In this document: positions 1 to 9,433 of the stretch, piece by piece
Numbering within the stretch: the stretch's first letter is position 1
Layout: every line of letters begins with the position of its first letter
Assembly (NCBI GenBank): GCA_023269825.1
Contig: JAGDWI010000001.1
Location: 182,492-246,491, forward strand
Direction: 5' to 3'
Source of the DNA: Desulfurococcaceae archaeon
GTDB taxonomy: Archaea > Thermoproteota > Thermoprotei_A > Sulfolobales > Desulfurococcaceae
DNA length: 64,000 bases
The notes under the pieces: model-generated
What the model was told of the DNA's origin: nothing
What the model saw: the letters and a program-made list of their open reading frames with translations, nothing else
Database searches by the model: none
Made by a program: the position numbers and the translations under genes

Positions 1-514
1 CGGATCCATGTATAGATACCATGTACTCTCCACTGATTTCATACCCCAAGGTCTTGCTCACTACGTATGGTAGAATGTGCTCTATTAAGCTAGCGAGTTG
101 ACTCAGTATACTAGTCTTTGCTTGCACTATGGTTGTTGATGGTGAATCTATTTTCACCATGCTTGACAAGTATAACGTTGTTAAATTATTGGTTATATTT
201 GTAGTAAATCCTCTTGGGATCAATAATCCTACTCCAGTGTCTTCTACCGCTTCTCTTATATTTGAATAAATTTTTACTCTTCCGCCCAGGGTCTCATTAA
301 TTGTTTTAACGAGCTCTTGCACGAATGCGGTGTTATCTTCAACAACGAAGCCTATATTCGATTGGAGAATTATTCTCTGGGTTTCCTCCGCGCTTCTCCG
401 CATTATTCCTCCCATAGCAGCGTAGAATGCGAATAGTATCACTAGAGATATAATGAAACCAGGGTTCTTGAGGAACGCTTTTATTTCTCTTTTAACTAGT
501 TGAGTTAAAACCAT
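1..514 (-). CDS. ABC-2 type transporter permease (C-terminal part outside window)
   Basis: Reading the minus strand from an ATG at 514 gives 171 open codons that run off the left edge. The protein opens with a short basic stretch (MVLTQLVKREIKAFLKN) and a hydrophobic helix at about residues 18-35, then a long extracytoplasmic-looking region rich in Asn and Thr. This is the layout of ABC-2 type permeases such as NatB or YhaP homologues: one N-terminal helix, a large outside loop, then several helices that would lie beyond the window. Its start is 4 bases past the stop of the ATPase gene upstream, so the two form a two-gene export operon. The substrate cannot be told from sequence. Confidence 0.75.
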   Translation of the reverse strand, partial: MVLTQLVKREIKAFLKNPGFIISLVILFAFYAAMGGIMRRSAEETQRIILQSNIGFVVEDNTAFVQELVKTINETLGGRVKIYSNIREAVEDTGVGLLIPRGFTTNITNNLTTLYLSSMVKIDSPSTTIVQAKTSILSQLASLIEHILPYVVSKTLGYEISGEYMVSIHGS

Positions 515-518
515 GGTT

Positions 519-1250
519 TTACACCTTTGCCTTAAGTTTAACGAATGCTTCTTCTAGGTTTTCAGCGTTTAGTGATTCTTTTATTTCTCTCGGGGTTCCC
601 TCACCAATGAGTTTTCCTCTGTATATGATGCCCACTCTGTGGGCAAGGTACTCGACTTCAAGCATATTGTGACTACTAAGTAGAACGGTTACGCCGAACT
701 CTCTATTATACTTCTTAATTAACTCTCTGACAAATAATGCTTTTTCAACATCTAGTCCTGCTGTTGGTTCATCGAGTATTAGTAGTTTTGGTTTACTAGC
801 TAAAACAACGCTTAAAGCTAGTGTTCTCTTCATGCCTTTACTGTATGTTCTAACAGGGCGCTTTAACTCTCTACCCAGACCACTAATACTTACTGCTTCT
901 TCAACCGCTTTCTCTAACTCGGGTTCTCTATATCGCATTGAGAGCATGAATTTTATGAAATCTTCTCCGGATAAATCTCTATAAGCTCCAGCTTCCTCGG
1001 GTAGGTAATTTATTAGACTTCGAACCTTCAATGGATCTTTAACCACGTTGACTCCAAATACCTCCACTAAACCTCTTGTTGGTTTAATTAAAGTAGCTAC
1101 AATTCTTAAAGTAGTTGTTTTACCGCTACCATTCGGCCCTATTAATGCGTATATTTCCCCCGGTTTAACTTCAAATGATAAACCATTCAGTGCAATTGTA
1201 CTCCTACTGTAAACCTTATATAGGTCCTTTACCAGTACAGCGGAATACAA
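519..1250 (-). CDS. ABC transporter ATP-binding protein (ABC-2/Nat type)
   Basis: A 243-residue ABC ATPase. Walker A is GPNGSGKTT near residue 38, the signature is the variant YSKGMKRT in place of LSGGQ (common in DrrA/NatA-type exporters), and Walker B is LLILDEP, followed by an H-loop SSH. Start choice: an in-frame TGA lies directly before the TTG at 1250, so TTG is the first possible codon; a GGTGAG Shine-Dalgarno sits about 8 bases ahead of it. The next gene, a membrane permease, follows after 4 bases, so this ATPase drives that exporter. The exported compound is unknown. Confidence 0.92.
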   Translation of the reverse strand: MYSAVLVKDLYKVYSRSTIALNGLSFEVKPGEIYALIGPNGSGKTTTLRIVATLIKPTRGLVEVFGVNVVKDPLKVRSLINYLPEEAGAYRDLSGEDFIKFMLSMRYREPELEKAVEEAVSISGLGRELKRPVRTYSKGMKRTLALSVVLASKPKLLILDEPTAGLDVEKALFVRELIKKYNREFGVTVLLSSHNMLEVEYLAHRVGIIYRGKLIGEGTPREIKESLNAENLEEAFVKLKAKV

Positions 1251-1341
1251 TCAAGTACTCACCTTCACTCCTCATTTACTTAATTAATCTTATGAAGTGT
1301 TATTAATCCTGAGCGATTTGATTAAAGTTAAGGGGTTGATT

Positions 1342-2616
1342 ATGAAGTATAGGTTACTCTACCTAGTGTTAGATGGAATGGCGGATAGTATTAACGATGA
1401 AGTCACCACGCTTGAATTAGCTGATAAACCGGGATTAGATGAATTAGCGAGGAAAAGCATCTGTGGATTAATGTACACTGTTGGAAAAGGAATCGCACCG
1501 GAGAGCGATGAAGCCGTTATATCTATACTTGGATATGATCCACACGAGGTTTATACAGGGAGAGGCCCCATTGAAGCGCTTGGTGCTGGCTTAAATATAA
1601 GAGAAGGATATGAAGTCGCTTTCAGAGCGAATTTCGCGACTATTGACCCAGTTACTCGTAAAATCATTGATAGAAGAGTTGGCAGGAATCTATCAACAAG
1701 TGAAGCGAGAGAGCTAGCCAGAGCACTAGACAACATGGAGATAAGTATTCATCAAGGATACGCTAAAGTTGTAGCTACAATAGGTCATAGAGCAGTAGTA
1801 GTAATAGGTAGCAGGACGAGGAAATTATCACCAATGGTTAGTAATAATGATCCAGCATACCAGCGGAAAGGCTTGGTCAGTATTGCTGTTGAAAACCCCA
1901 AGCCATACGTAGAGCCAATAACACCGCTTGATAATAGCGAGGAATCGAAAGCAGCAGCAGAGATAGCTAATGCGTTCTTCGAGAAAGCGGTTGAAATCTT
2001 AGATAAACACCCCGTTAACATTAAGAGAGTTGAGAATAAATTACTACCTGCAAACGCCTTACTTCTGAGAGACGCTGGTGGAAGTATACCTAAGGCTACT
2101 CCTCTAGGAGTTAAGTATAAATGCAGGTTTGCATTATTAGCTGAAATGCCCGTTGAAATTGGGATTGGAAGAGCGTTTGGCGCAGAAGTTATTCCATTAG
2201 AGCCTCCTACAGGAGACCCGAGAGTGGATTATGAGAAAAGGTTAAATACCACGTTGAAAGCGCTTGAGAAACACGACGTAGTTTATGTTCATTTAAAGGG
2301 ACCAGATGAACCTGGCCACGATGGGAAACCTGAATTGAAGAAACAGAAAATCGAAGAAATAGATAAGTATTATGTTCAACCATTGTTAAGTTACCTAGAT
2401 AAATATGCGATCATAGTTACAGCTGATCACGCGACTCCTCCCTCTAAGAAAACACATACAGATGACCCTGTTCCAATACTGTTCTACATGCCCGGATTAT
2501 TACCAGATAACATTGAAAAATTCACAGAGAAAAACTGCATGAGGGGTTCATTGGGAATACTTGAGCACGGATGGTTACTGCTTCCAACTATTATTGAGAA
2601 ATACTTGAAGAATTAG
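1342..2616 (+). CDS. apgM: 2,3-bisphosphoglycerate-independent phosphoglycerate mutase, archaeal type
   Basis: Interconverts 3- and 2-phosphoglycerate in glycolysis and gluconeogenesis. From the ATG at 1342 the protein has 424 residues, the usual size for the archaeal aPGAM family. Family marks: the N-terminal metal site LDGMADS, the segment PESDEAVISILGYDP carrying the catalytic Ser, VYTGRGPIEALGAG, and the C-terminal alkaline-phosphatase-fold metal motif TADHATPP followed by HTDDPVPI. A GTG at 1297 would add 15 residues, but the ATG has a GGGGTTG ribosome site in front and begins exactly where the conserved LYLVLDG strand is expected. A pantoate kinase gene follows 19 bases on. Confidence 0.95.
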   Translation: MKYRLLYLVLDGMADSINDEVTTLELADKPGLDELARKSICGLMYTVGKGIAPESDEAVISILGYDPHEVYTGRGPIEALGAGLNIREGYEVAFRANFATIDPVTRKIIDRRVGRNLSTSEARELARALDNMEISIHQGYAKVVATIGHRAVVVIGSRTRKLSPMVSNNDPAYQRKGLVSIAVENPKPYVEPITPLDNSEESKAAAEIANAFFEKAVEILDKHPVNIKRVENKLLPANALLLRDAGGSIPKATPLGVKYKCRFALLAEMPVEIGIGRAFGAEVIPLEPPTGDPRVDYEKRLNTTLKALEKHDVVYVHLKGPDEPGHDGKPELKKQKIEEIDKYYVQPLLSYLDKYAIIVTADHATPPSKKTHTDDPVPILFYMPGLLPDNIEKFTEKNCMRGSLGILEHGWLLLPTIIEKYLKN

Positions 2617-2635
2617 TTTTTATAATGGTGTCTCC

Positions 2636-3475
2636 TTGAAGATAATAATTCCTTCACATGTCTCTGGTATATGGGTACCATACTACGGAACTAACTCACT
2701 TGAATCCGGCAGTATTGGAGCAGGGTTAAATTTATCGCTTTACATGGAAGCATATGTGGTTCGAGGACCTTGTCGAGTGTTACTCAATAATCGCGAAGTA
2801 TTCAATGATCTCGCCGAGAAAATATGTCTTGAAACTGGTCTAAGAACTGAGACCAAAATTATTTCTCCCATAGATCTTGGATTAGGATTCGGGGTATCAG
2901 CGGGAATATTGATAGCACACGCACTTGGCTCATACTTACTGGCGAACAAGCCTTCGTTAAAAGCACTACAAAAAGCCCATGTCCTAGAAGTTGAGAATAA
3001 GACCGGACTAGGGGACGTCATAGCTGAGTATACGGGTGGATTAGCAATCCGAGTTAAACCGGGTGCTCCTGGAGTGGGATCAGCATACAGAGTTATACCT
3101 AGGGAAAAACTCCACTTGGTGATAACGAGTCTAAGTGAAATGGAGTCGACTCCCATGATGTTAAGTAGAATGAGCAGGGAGACGGTGGCTCTCGGCGAGA
3201 AACTCCTTGGAAAAATCATTGAAACAGAGGATGTGTCAATGTTTTTCGAGTATTCAAGGTGTTTTACGAGCAAGTTATTTAATTACGAGCTATTAAACAA
3301 CGTGTTGAGTGGACTCCGCGGAGTGATAGATTACTACTTGAAGAAATCCGCGTTAATAATCTGGGTTGAGAAAAGCTACATTAACGATGTCATCGAAGTA
3401 CTCAACAATAGAGGATTTAAAACTCACTATGCAACTATATCGCACATGGGTGTTACAGTTGAATATACCAGCTAA
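2636..3475 (+). CDS. Pantoate kinase (GHMP family)
   Basis: Phosphorylates pantoate with ATP to 4-phosphopantoate, the first archaeal-specific step toward coenzyme A. The 279-residue protein shows GHMP kinase marks: [11 protein letters not shown] near residue 25, and the Gly/Ser-rich phosphate loop GLGFGVSAG near residue 82, followed by a HALGSYLLA helix; [13 protein letters not shown] is typical of this subfamily (COG1829). The start is a TTG at 2636 with GGTG five bases upstream. The next gene, which encodes the enzyme using its product, overlaps its 3' end by 17 bases, so the pair is very probably translationally coupled. Confidence 0.9.
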   Translation: MKIIIPSHVSGIWVPYYGTNSLESGSIGAGLNLSLYMEAYVVRGPCRVLLNNREVFNDLAEKICLETGLRTETKIISPIDLGLGFGVSAGILIAHALGSYLLANKPSLKALQKAHVLEVENKTGLGDVIAEYTGGLAIRVKPGAPGVGSAYRVIPREKLHLVITSLSEMESTPMMLSRMSRETVALGEKLLGKIIETEDVSMFFEYSRCFTSKLFNYELLNNVLSGLRGVIDYYLKKSALIIWVEKSYINDVIEVLNNRGFKTHYATISHMGVTVEYTS

Positions 3476-4241
3476 TCATCCGAGGAGAAATAGTCTACTA
3501 ATACGGGAAAAACTCGTAGAGGGGTTCAAGAGAAAACTAGTCGTAGAGGAAGGATTGATCGCGCATGGACGCGGCGAATGCTTCGACTACTTATTAGGTG
3601 AGATTACTCAACCATTTGCTGTTAAAGCAATAGAGGCAGCTGTTGCAGCACTATTACTCGCAAAATACCCAGTTATATCTGTTAATGGTAATACAGCAGC
3701 ATTAGCGCCTAGGGAAATAGTTGAACTAGCTAAGAACGTGAACGCTAAAATAGAAGTAAATTTATTCTATAGAACAAGGGAGAGAGAGGAAGCCATCGCT
3801 GAATGGTTGAAAGAGCATGGAGCAACTGAGGTATTAGGTGTAGGCGAAGACGCATCTGCAACGATACCAGAGTTGTTCAGTGAGCGAAGACGCGTTAGTC
3901 CAAGGGGGATACTAGTAGCAGATGTTGTACTAGTGCCACTCGAGGATGGTGATAGAACAGAAGCTCTCCGTAGAATGGGTAAGACTGTTATAGCAATAGA
4001 TTTAAATCCTTTGTCGAGAACAGCGCGGGCTGCATCTATCACGATAGTAGACAACTTGGTTAGAGCTCTACCATTAATGATCGAGAAGGCGAAAAAGCTC
4101 AAAGATAAGTCACCTAGCGAACTCGAGCAAATCATAAAGCAATATGATAACAATGTAGTACTACAAGAAGCAGTATACCATTTGTTTAACAGGTTAAAAA
4201 CCCTTTACGAATCCAAACTGGCAATTGAATTCTGTCGTTAA
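3459..4241 (+). CDS. 4-phosphopantoate--beta-alanine ligase (archaeal phosphopantothenate synthetase)
   Basis: Joins 4-phosphopantoate and beta-alanine with ATP to make 4-phosphopantothenate. The 260-residue protein belongs to COG1701/DUF137: it opens [20 protein letters not shown], and carries [28 protein letters not shown] and [17 protein letters not shown], all strongly family-like. The frame is open up to 3366, but homology and a GGTG site at 3450 point to the TTG at 3459, inside the end of the pantoate kinase gene. With that gene and coaBC nearby, most of the archaeal pantoate-to-phosphopantetheine route is present here. Confidence 0.92.
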   Translation: MNIPANHPRRNSLLIREKLVEGFKRKLVVEEGLIAHGRGECFDYLLGEITQPFAVKAIEAAVAALLLAKYPVISVNGNTAALAPREIVELAKNVNAKIEVNLFYRTREREEAIAEWLKEHGATEVLGVGEDASATIPELFSERRRVSPRGILVADVVLVPLEDGDRTEALRRMGKTVIAIDLNPLSRTARAASITIVDNLVRALPLMIEKAKKLKDKSPSELEQIIKQYDNNVVLQEAVYHLFNRLKTLYESKLAIEFCR

Positions 4242-4388
4242 ATAATTGATCATTTCTTTTGGGCATTGTAAGTATTAGTTAAGAGCTTAACGATAATAAT
4301 TGGGAAAATAATCAACAGAACTAGTATATCAAGCATCTAACATATATTTTCGTAGACCATGAACTCATAAATGTTAAAGTGGTAAACC

Positions 4389-5303
4389 ATGCTTAGAATT
4401 AAAATACTAGATGCATGTATAGAAATAAATGTCGCGGACCCTGGAAAACTAGAATCATCTTTGAAATCGGAGTTTGCTAAGCGTTATCTACCAGCATTCA
4501 GGTTATCTGGGGATTGTTCAACCACTGATTCAACAATATACTGGTTGAAAAATGGAGACTTTGAAGTACTAACCACAAGTTACTCCGAGCATGGAAGAGA
4601 CATCTACGTGGTTAAAGGAGATCCACCGGAACCATACGTTAATGAGTCGCCTATATTTTTCATACTCCAGGTACTAGCTAGAAGTCTAGCGAAGAAAGGC
4701 CTTATAATGCTAACGGACTCCGTTGTGATATCCTCCGGGAATAAGAACGTATTACTACTTGGTTTTCCTCACACGGGTAAAAGCACGATGGCCTCAATTG
4801 CTGTAAGTAGAGGTTACAATGTTTACTCAACGGAGAACACCGTGGTGAAAATCGAGGAGAAGAAACTGATTGCTGTCAACGGTACGAGAGTACTGGTTTT
4901 TGACCCAGCTGTTAGAAGCTTGTTTGGCGTAAATATTCCACGGACTAATAAAACTAGGCATGGATACGATATATTGGATCTGGATCAATACATGGGGAAT
5001 GAATTCTACGAATTCGATGTCGCTATTGATGAAATATATGTGACTTATACTTCTTTTAGCTCTACTGGAGCATCAATAGTACCAGTTAAGGGTAGAAAAA
5101 TCGATAAACTATTATGGATTTTTGCAACGAGCATTATTAAAGGACTGGACTACTATCAACCGAGACATTTGGATACACCTCTGGATGGAAAAGTGTTAAA
5201 TACGTTAACTAAGTTCATTTCGGAGATAAGGGAGAACTACGCTGGTAGAATCTACGAGGCCTTTGGATCTCCTCTGGAAGTTCTAAAAGTGATCTTTAGT
5301 TAA
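4389..5303 (+). CDS. HPr-kinase-like P-loop protein of unknown function
   Basis: A 304-residue protein with no certain name. Residues 105-165 look like the core of HPr kinase/phosphorylase-type ATPases: a strand, the P-loop GFPHTGKST at 125-133, a helix, then GYNVYSTENTVV, where HPrK has an acidic pair. Here the acidic pair reads Thr-Glu (148-149), so chemistry may differ. The N-terminal 100 residues are unlike HPrK. The gene stands alone, 147 bases after phosphopantothenate synthetase and converging with coaBC (21-base overlap). Related ATPases also occur beside peptide-modification genes; none is seen here. Kinase or nucleotide-binding activity is likely, the substrate unknown. Confidence 0.6.
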   Translation: MLRIKILDACIEINVADPGKLESSLKSEFAKRYLPAFRLSGDCSTTDSTIYWLKNGDFEVLTTSYSEHGRDIYVVKGDPPEPYVNESPIFFILQVLARSLAKKGLIMLTDSVVISSGNKNVLLLGFPHTGKSTMASIAVSRGYNVYSTENTVVKIEEKKLIAVNGTRVLVFDPAVRSLFGVNIPRTNKTRHGYDILDLDQYMGNEFYEFDVAIDEIYVTYTSFSSTGASIVPVKGRKIDKLLWIFATSIIKGLDYYQPRHLDTPLDGKVLNTLTKFISEIRENYAGRIYEAFGSPLEVLKVIFS

Positions 5304-6542
5304 GTCTCCTCGACTCAGGTATTTTAATCCTTGATCCAGAATTATCCTGGCCACCTCGTATTTCGCTAGGAGACCTGATGCTACATCGCCACCGGAGCCT
5401 AGAATATAAGCGTCGAGGAACTCTTTGCCGAAGCCACCTAAATCGGATAAAATGTTGTTTGCGACTACTAGGTCTAATCCATAATCTAGTAATTTCTCCC
5501 TGGCTTTCTCAACTAATTGTTCTCCTTGAGCTGTTTCAGCCGCGAAACCTATTAATACGCGTGGTTTATTTGCCATGTTTTTTATTACTTTAGGTGTTGC
5601 CTCTAATTCCAGGGTTAAATGAGGATTCTTCCTTGTTTCTATTTTCACTTTGCTTACTTGAATAGGCTTGTAGTCAACTGGCGCTGCAGCGAATACAGCG
5701 ATGTCGTATTCAACTTTTTCCGTTAAACTCCTGACGATATTTGCCATATCCGTTGTTGTTTCAACTCGAATATTCTTAGTTAAGTAAGGAGGGTTAACGG
5801 TCATATTAGCGTGAACTAGGGTTACATCTGCTCCTCTGCACGCTGCTTCTCTAGCTACTAAGACCCCCATGAGTCCCGAGCTTGGATTAGTTATGACTCT
5901 GACGGGGTCTATGTATTCGCGTGTAGCTCCAGCTGTTACTAGGACTTTTAATCCCTCGAGGTCTCTTCCCCTATTGACAACTGCATCTACGCAGTGTGCT
6001 AGATCATCTATGGGTGGGTACTTCGCTTTGTCTTCTTCTATTAATGGAGGAATGATGATAACACCTTGTTCTTTTAAAATCACGCTTGCTCTCTTAAAGT
6101 GAGGAGAGTTCATTAACCTGATATTCATCGCAGGTACGACTAATACTTTTTTACCGTCTCCCATCATCGTGACGGCTGTTAGTGTTAATAACTCGTCGAG
6201 GATACCGTGTGCTAGTTTACTCATAGTGTTCAGAGTTGCAGGAGCTATGATCATCGCGTCGGCCCATCTTGCGAGATCAATATGCTCTGTTTCACCAGTC
6301 ATTTCACAGTATGGTTTACTGCCAGTAGCCCACTGAAACAGATCAGGTCCTATGAATCTCGTGGAGAACCTGGACATGATGACTTTAACGCTTGCACCTA
6401 TTCTAATGAGCTTTCTAGCTAAGTCTATAGATTTGTAAATTGATGAAGAACCTGTTACGCCTAGAATGATCTTCTTATTAGTTAATGGCTGGTAAACAGC
6501 TGCCCCAAGGTACTCAATGGATCTCGATTCCCCATACTCCAT
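5283..6542 (-). CDS. coaBC: Bifunctional phosphopantothenoylcysteine decarboxylase / phosphopantothenate--cysteine ligase
   Basis: Couples cysteine to 4-phosphopantothenate and decarboxylates the product to 4-phosphopantetheine. The N-terminal flavoprotein half starts KKIILGVTGSSSIYKS and has HIDLARWADAMIIAPATLNT and PAMNIRLM (the PxMNxxM substrate clamp). The C-terminal CoaB half has VTAGATREYIDPVRVITNPSSG and the KIETRKNPHLTLELEATPK strand. The frame opens at an ATG at 6560, but a TATA box at 6566-6572 would place transcription start near 6543, so I prefer the ATG at 6542, giving a leaderless message. The 3' end overlaps the convergent HPrK-like gene by 21 bases. Confidence 0.93.
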   Translation of the reverse strand: MEYGESRSIEYLGAAVYQPLTNKKIILGVTGSSSIYKSIDLARKLIRIGASVKVIMSRFSTRFIGPDLFQWATGSKPYCEMTGETEHIDLARWADAMIIAPATLNTMSKLAHGILDELLTLTAVTMMGDGKKVLVVPAMNIRLMNSPHFKRASVILKEQGVIIIPPLIEEDKAKYPPIDDLAHCVDAVVNRGRDLEGLKVLVTAGATREYIDPVRVITNPSSGLMGVLVAREAACRGADVTLVHANMTVNPPYLTKNIRVETTTDMANIVRSLTEKVEYDIAVFAAAPVDYKPIQVSKVKIETRKNPHLTLELEATPKVIKNMANKPRVLIGFAAETAQGEQLVEKAREKLLDYGLDLVVANNILSDLGGFGKEFLDAYILGSGGDVASGLLAKYEVARIILDQGLKYLSRGDLTKDHF

Positions 6543-6565
6543 AATAAATCCCTGTCTCATATTAG

Positions 6566-6572
6566 TATATAA
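6566..6572. promoter_or_regulatory. TATA box between divergent coaBC and acetyltransferase genes
   Basis: The short divergent gap holds the sequence TATATAA. On the minus strand its centre is about 26 bases before the coaBC ATG at 6542, the spacing expected for a leaderless transcript. On the plus strand a second A/T box, TAATAAAT at 6543-6550, would better serve the acetyltransferase, which has its own AGGGG ribosome site at 6572-6576. Assignment by spacing only. Confidence 0.45.
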
Positions 6573-6581
6573 GGGGTATTT

Positions 6582-7121
6582 ATGGAAGAGTTGAATATTT
6601 ACAATATATATGATGAAGCGCAGAGAAAACTAGCTGAAAAAGCTCCTGGATACAGGATACGTAATGCAACCTCAGACGATATCGACAAAGTTATAGGAAT
6701 AAATATGGTTGCTTTGCCAGAACATTACCCTCGCTCATTCTACGAGGATTTACTCGAAAACTGGGGTAAAGCATTCTATGTCGCTGAGTCGCCTGATGGT
6801 GAAATAGCTGGATATATCATGAATAGAGTGGAGATAAAACCAGGGTTTTTTAAGCTTTTCCTAGTTAGAAGCGGTCACGTAGTCAGTATAGCTGTCCTCG
6901 AAAACCATAGGAAAAAAGGCCTTGGCTACGCTTTAATGGCATACGCGATGAAAACAATGTACGAGGAGTATAAGTGTAGTGAAACATACCTCGAGGTCAG
7001 GGTTTCAAACACGCCTGCTATAACTCTATACGAGAAACTAGGTTACAGGAAAATCAAAGTAGAGAAAAACTATTATCTAGATGGCGAAGACGCTTACGTA
7101 ATGGCTAGGAAACTACCTTGA
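6582..7121 (+). CDS. GNAT N-acetyltransferase (RimI/Ard1-like)
   Basis: A 179-residue GNAT protein. Motif A for acetyl-CoA binding is VAVLENHRKKGLGYALMAYAM (here HRKKGLG fits the R/Q-x-x-G-x-G/A rule), followed by the typical YLEVRVSNTPAITLYEKLGY segment of RimI and archaeal N-terminal acetylases. In Saccharolobus the Ard1 homologue acetylates protein N-termini; the same role is likely here but rests on similarity. About 20 residues before the GNAT core are extra. Starts at ATG 6582 with AGGGG upstream. Divergent from coaBC. Confidence 0.85.
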   Translation: MEELNIYNIYDEAQRKLAEKAPGYRIRNATSDDIDKVIGINMVALPEHYPRSFYEDLLENWGKAFYVAESPDGEIAGYIMNRVEIKPGFFKLFLVRSGHVVSIAVLENHRKKGLGYALMAYAMKTMYEEYKCSETYLEVRVSNTPAITLYEKLGYRKIKVEKNYYLDGEDAYVMARKLP

Positions 7122-7284
7122 AGTGTTTAAATGATGATCACTTGTTCTCGAATTACATGATGATTTTTCTCAGGGAATACTTGCTTTGTTCATGGAGCTA
7201 ATAATGTTCTTTGATTATTCAACGCGTATTGATTAAGTATTAAAACAACGTAGTAGCTTAGAAATTAAACGAGGCATGATTTAC

Positions 7285-8583
7285 ATGGACTTCGTCTATG
7301 TGGAAGACATTATGAGAGATGATTGCGTGGATAAAAGAGTGTGTATTCGTGGATGGATATATAGGCGAAGCGTTGTAGGGAAAAAAGCTTTCGTTAGAGT
7401 GAGAGATTCGTCTGGCACTATACAAGTAGTTGTGGATGCTTCAAAACTCGGTGAAGCACTGGTAGATGAATTGAAGGATATAGGGTTAGAGGCAAGCGTG
7501 ATCGCGTGCGGTATCTTGAAAAAATCAGATAAAGCGCCTGGAGGATACGAGGTAGAAGCTGATGATTTCAAAATAATTGGTTATAGTCGAGATTTTCCAA
7601 TTAAGGGCGGTGAAGGAGTAGAGTACTTACTCGATAACAGGCATTTATGGATTAGGAGTCCAAAATACGCTAAAATATTCAAGATAAAGCATACTGTTCT
7701 ACGAGCTGGTAGAGAGTACTTTACTAGTAATGGATGGTGGGAGGTAACTCCACCAATAATTACGGCTTCAGCATGCGAGGGCGGAGCAACTCTCTTCCAA
7801 CTAGACTACTTTGGATCCAAGGCTTATCTAAGTCAGAGCGCCCAATTGTACCTTGAGGCATTAATATATGTTCTAGAAAAAGTCTTTAGTTTAACTCCTA
7901 GTTTCAGAGCTGAGAAATCTAGGACAAGGAGGCATTTAGCTGAATACTGGCATTTGGAGCCTGAGGCCGCATGGTACCATATGGATGATATGATGAGGGT
8001 AGCAGAGGAACTTGTAGCGTATATCGTGGAGAAAGTACTAGAGGAGAGGAGAAGCGAACTAGTTGAACTTGGACGAAACATTGAAATACTGAAAAAAGCA
8101 ACTAGTACACCGTATCCGAGAATAAAGTATGATGAAGCAATTGAAATACTGCAGAAGAAAGGCATCAATATCAAGTGGGGGGATGATTTGGGTGCAGACG
8201 AGGAAAGAGCTCTCACACTGGAATTCGATACCCCGGTATTCCTAACTCACTTCCCTAAGCAAATTAAGAGCTTCTACATGAAGCTGGATAGATCTAGACC
8301 AAACGTAGTTTTAGGTTTCGACTTGCTTGCCCCAGAAGGTTATGGTGAAATAATAGGTGGTGGAGAACGTGAAGACGACTACGAAACTCTCTATCGGAGA
8401 CTAATAGAGCAGGGATTAAACCCTGAAGAGTACAAGTGGTACTTAGATCTTAGAAAATATGGTAGTGTCCCTCATAGTGGTTTCGGTTTAGGAATAGAGA
8501 GAGCCGTGATGTGGATTGCGGGATTGGATCACATAAGGGAAACGATACCGTTCCCCAGGTTCAGAGAGCGAGCATATCCATAG
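7285..8583 (+). CDS. asnS: Asparagine--tRNA ligase (class II, AsnRS type)
   Basis: About 432 residues. An N-terminal OB-fold for the anticodon (RVCIRGWIYRRS through VRDSSGTIQVVVD) precedes a class II catalytic core. Motif 2 reads FRAEKSRTRRHLAEYWHLEPE, where the HLAEYW pattern is AsnRS-like; GEIIGGGEREDDYETL and motif 3 PHSGFGLGIERAVMW with IRETIPFPR are also AsnRS rather than AspRS in style. In archaea this family also includes AspRS and the AsnA-type asparagine synthetase, so direct tRNA-Asn charging is likely but not certain. Two close starts: ATG 7276 and ATG 7285; GAGG at 7271 is too close to the first, so the second is preferred. Confidence 0.88.
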   Translation: MDFVYVEDIMRDDCVDKRVCIRGWIYRRSVVGKKAFVRVRDSSGTIQVVVDASKLGEALVDELKDIGLEASVIACGILKKSDKAPGGYEVEADDFKIIGYSRDFPIKGGEGVEYLLDNRHLWIRSPKYAKIFKIKHTVLRAGREYFTSNGWWEVTPPIITASACEGGATLFQLDYFGSKAYLSQSAQLYLEALIYVLEKVFSLTPSFRAEKSRTRRHLAEYWHLEPEAAWYHMDDMMRVAEELVAYIVEKVLEERRSELVELGRNIEILKKATSTPYPRIKYDEAIEILQKKGINIKWGDDLGADEERALTLEFDTPVFLTHFPKQIKSFYMKLDRSRPNVVLGFDLLAPEGYGEIIGGGEREDDYETLYRRLIEQGLNPEEYKWYLDLRKYGSVPHSGFGLGIERAVMWIAGLDHIRETIPFPRFRERAYP

Positions 8584-8755
8584 TATTTCTGTTGCTTTTC
8601 GAGCACAATAAGTATCATATTTCTCTAATTTAATTAATCATAGTTAACGCGTTTTCAAAGACGAATTATGTCTTTTAAGCATAGAGAACTTTTCTTGAAT
8701 CAGTATTAGTTGTTTATACACAATAATTAATCATAGATTCTGGGAGGAAAACGCG

Positions 8756-9433
8756 ATGATCGGCGATGTAATACACAGGAAGCTCTCGGAGATATATGAA
8801 TTAAAGATAGATGAGAACATTGCTCCAAAGCTACGTGATCAAGGATTATTCGAGCTATTGGTAGCAGTTATGCTCAGTCAGAACACCAGTGATGAAAACG
8901 CTTGGAAAGCTTACGGTAATATAGTGAGTAAAGTTGGCTCAATAACACCTGAGAAAGTTTTAAGCATTAGTGTAGATGAATTAGCTGAATTAATTAAACC
9001 AGCGGGTATGCAGTACCAGAGGTCAAGGAAAATCAGGGATTTAGCCACGGTTTTTAAGTCAATTAACCCAGAGCAAGTAGTATTGGATCTGATTTCCCGA
9101 GGTGATTACGAAGAAGCTAGACGTTATTTAATGAGTTTACCTGGTGTGGGACCTAAAACAGCTGATGTTATATTATTGATGAAGTATGGTGCTCCATCTT
9201 TTCCAGTTGACACGCATATAACGCGAATAACGCTTAGAATGGGTTTCATCACTAAAAGAAACTATGAATCTATCAGGAGATTCTGGATGGAGAACACTAC
9301 GCCGAAACATTATCTATCGTTACATCTGCTATTAATAACGCATGGTAGAAAAACATGTAAAGCCCGGAAACCAACTTGTTCTAGTTGTGTGATAAGAGAA
9401 CACTGTGCAATGTATCTGGGAAGAGGAAAATGA
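8756..9433 (+). CDS. nth: Endonuclease III-type DNA glycosylase/AP lyase with [4Fe-4S] cluster
   Basis: Removes oxidised pyrimidines and nicks the abasic site. In 225 residues it has the helix-hairpin-helix LPGVGPKTAD (catalytic Lys134), the catalytic Asp152 in FPVDTHITR, and the C-terminal cluster ligands Cys201, Cys208, Cys211 and Cys217 (C-x6-C-x2-C-x5-C), the full Nth pattern. The start has GGGAGG about 8 bases before ATG 8756. The stop overlaps the next start as ATGA, so nth and the Trm5-like gene are coupled. A second, AlkA-like glycosylase lies at 31463. Confidence 0.94.
   Translation: MIGDVIHRKLSEIYELKIDENIAPKLRDQGLFELLVAVMLSQNTSDENAWKAYGNIVSKVGSITPEKVLSISVDELAELIKPAGMQYQRSRKIRDLATVFKSINPEQVVLDLISRGDYEEARRYLMSLPGVGPKTADVILLMKYGAPSFPVDTHITRITLRMGFITKRNYESIRRFWMENTTPKHYLSLHLLLITHGRKTCKARKPTCSSCVIREHCAMYLGRGK

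Noticed and set aside
2740-3273. 177-codon minus-strand ORF opposite pantoate kinase
   Set aside because: Antisense shadow: Ser/Ile-rich text without domains, no ribosome site, fully inside a well-supported gene.
7131-7170. Box C/D guide RNA suggested by two ATGATGA boxes
   Set aside because: No CTGA box D or D' lies at the required spacing.
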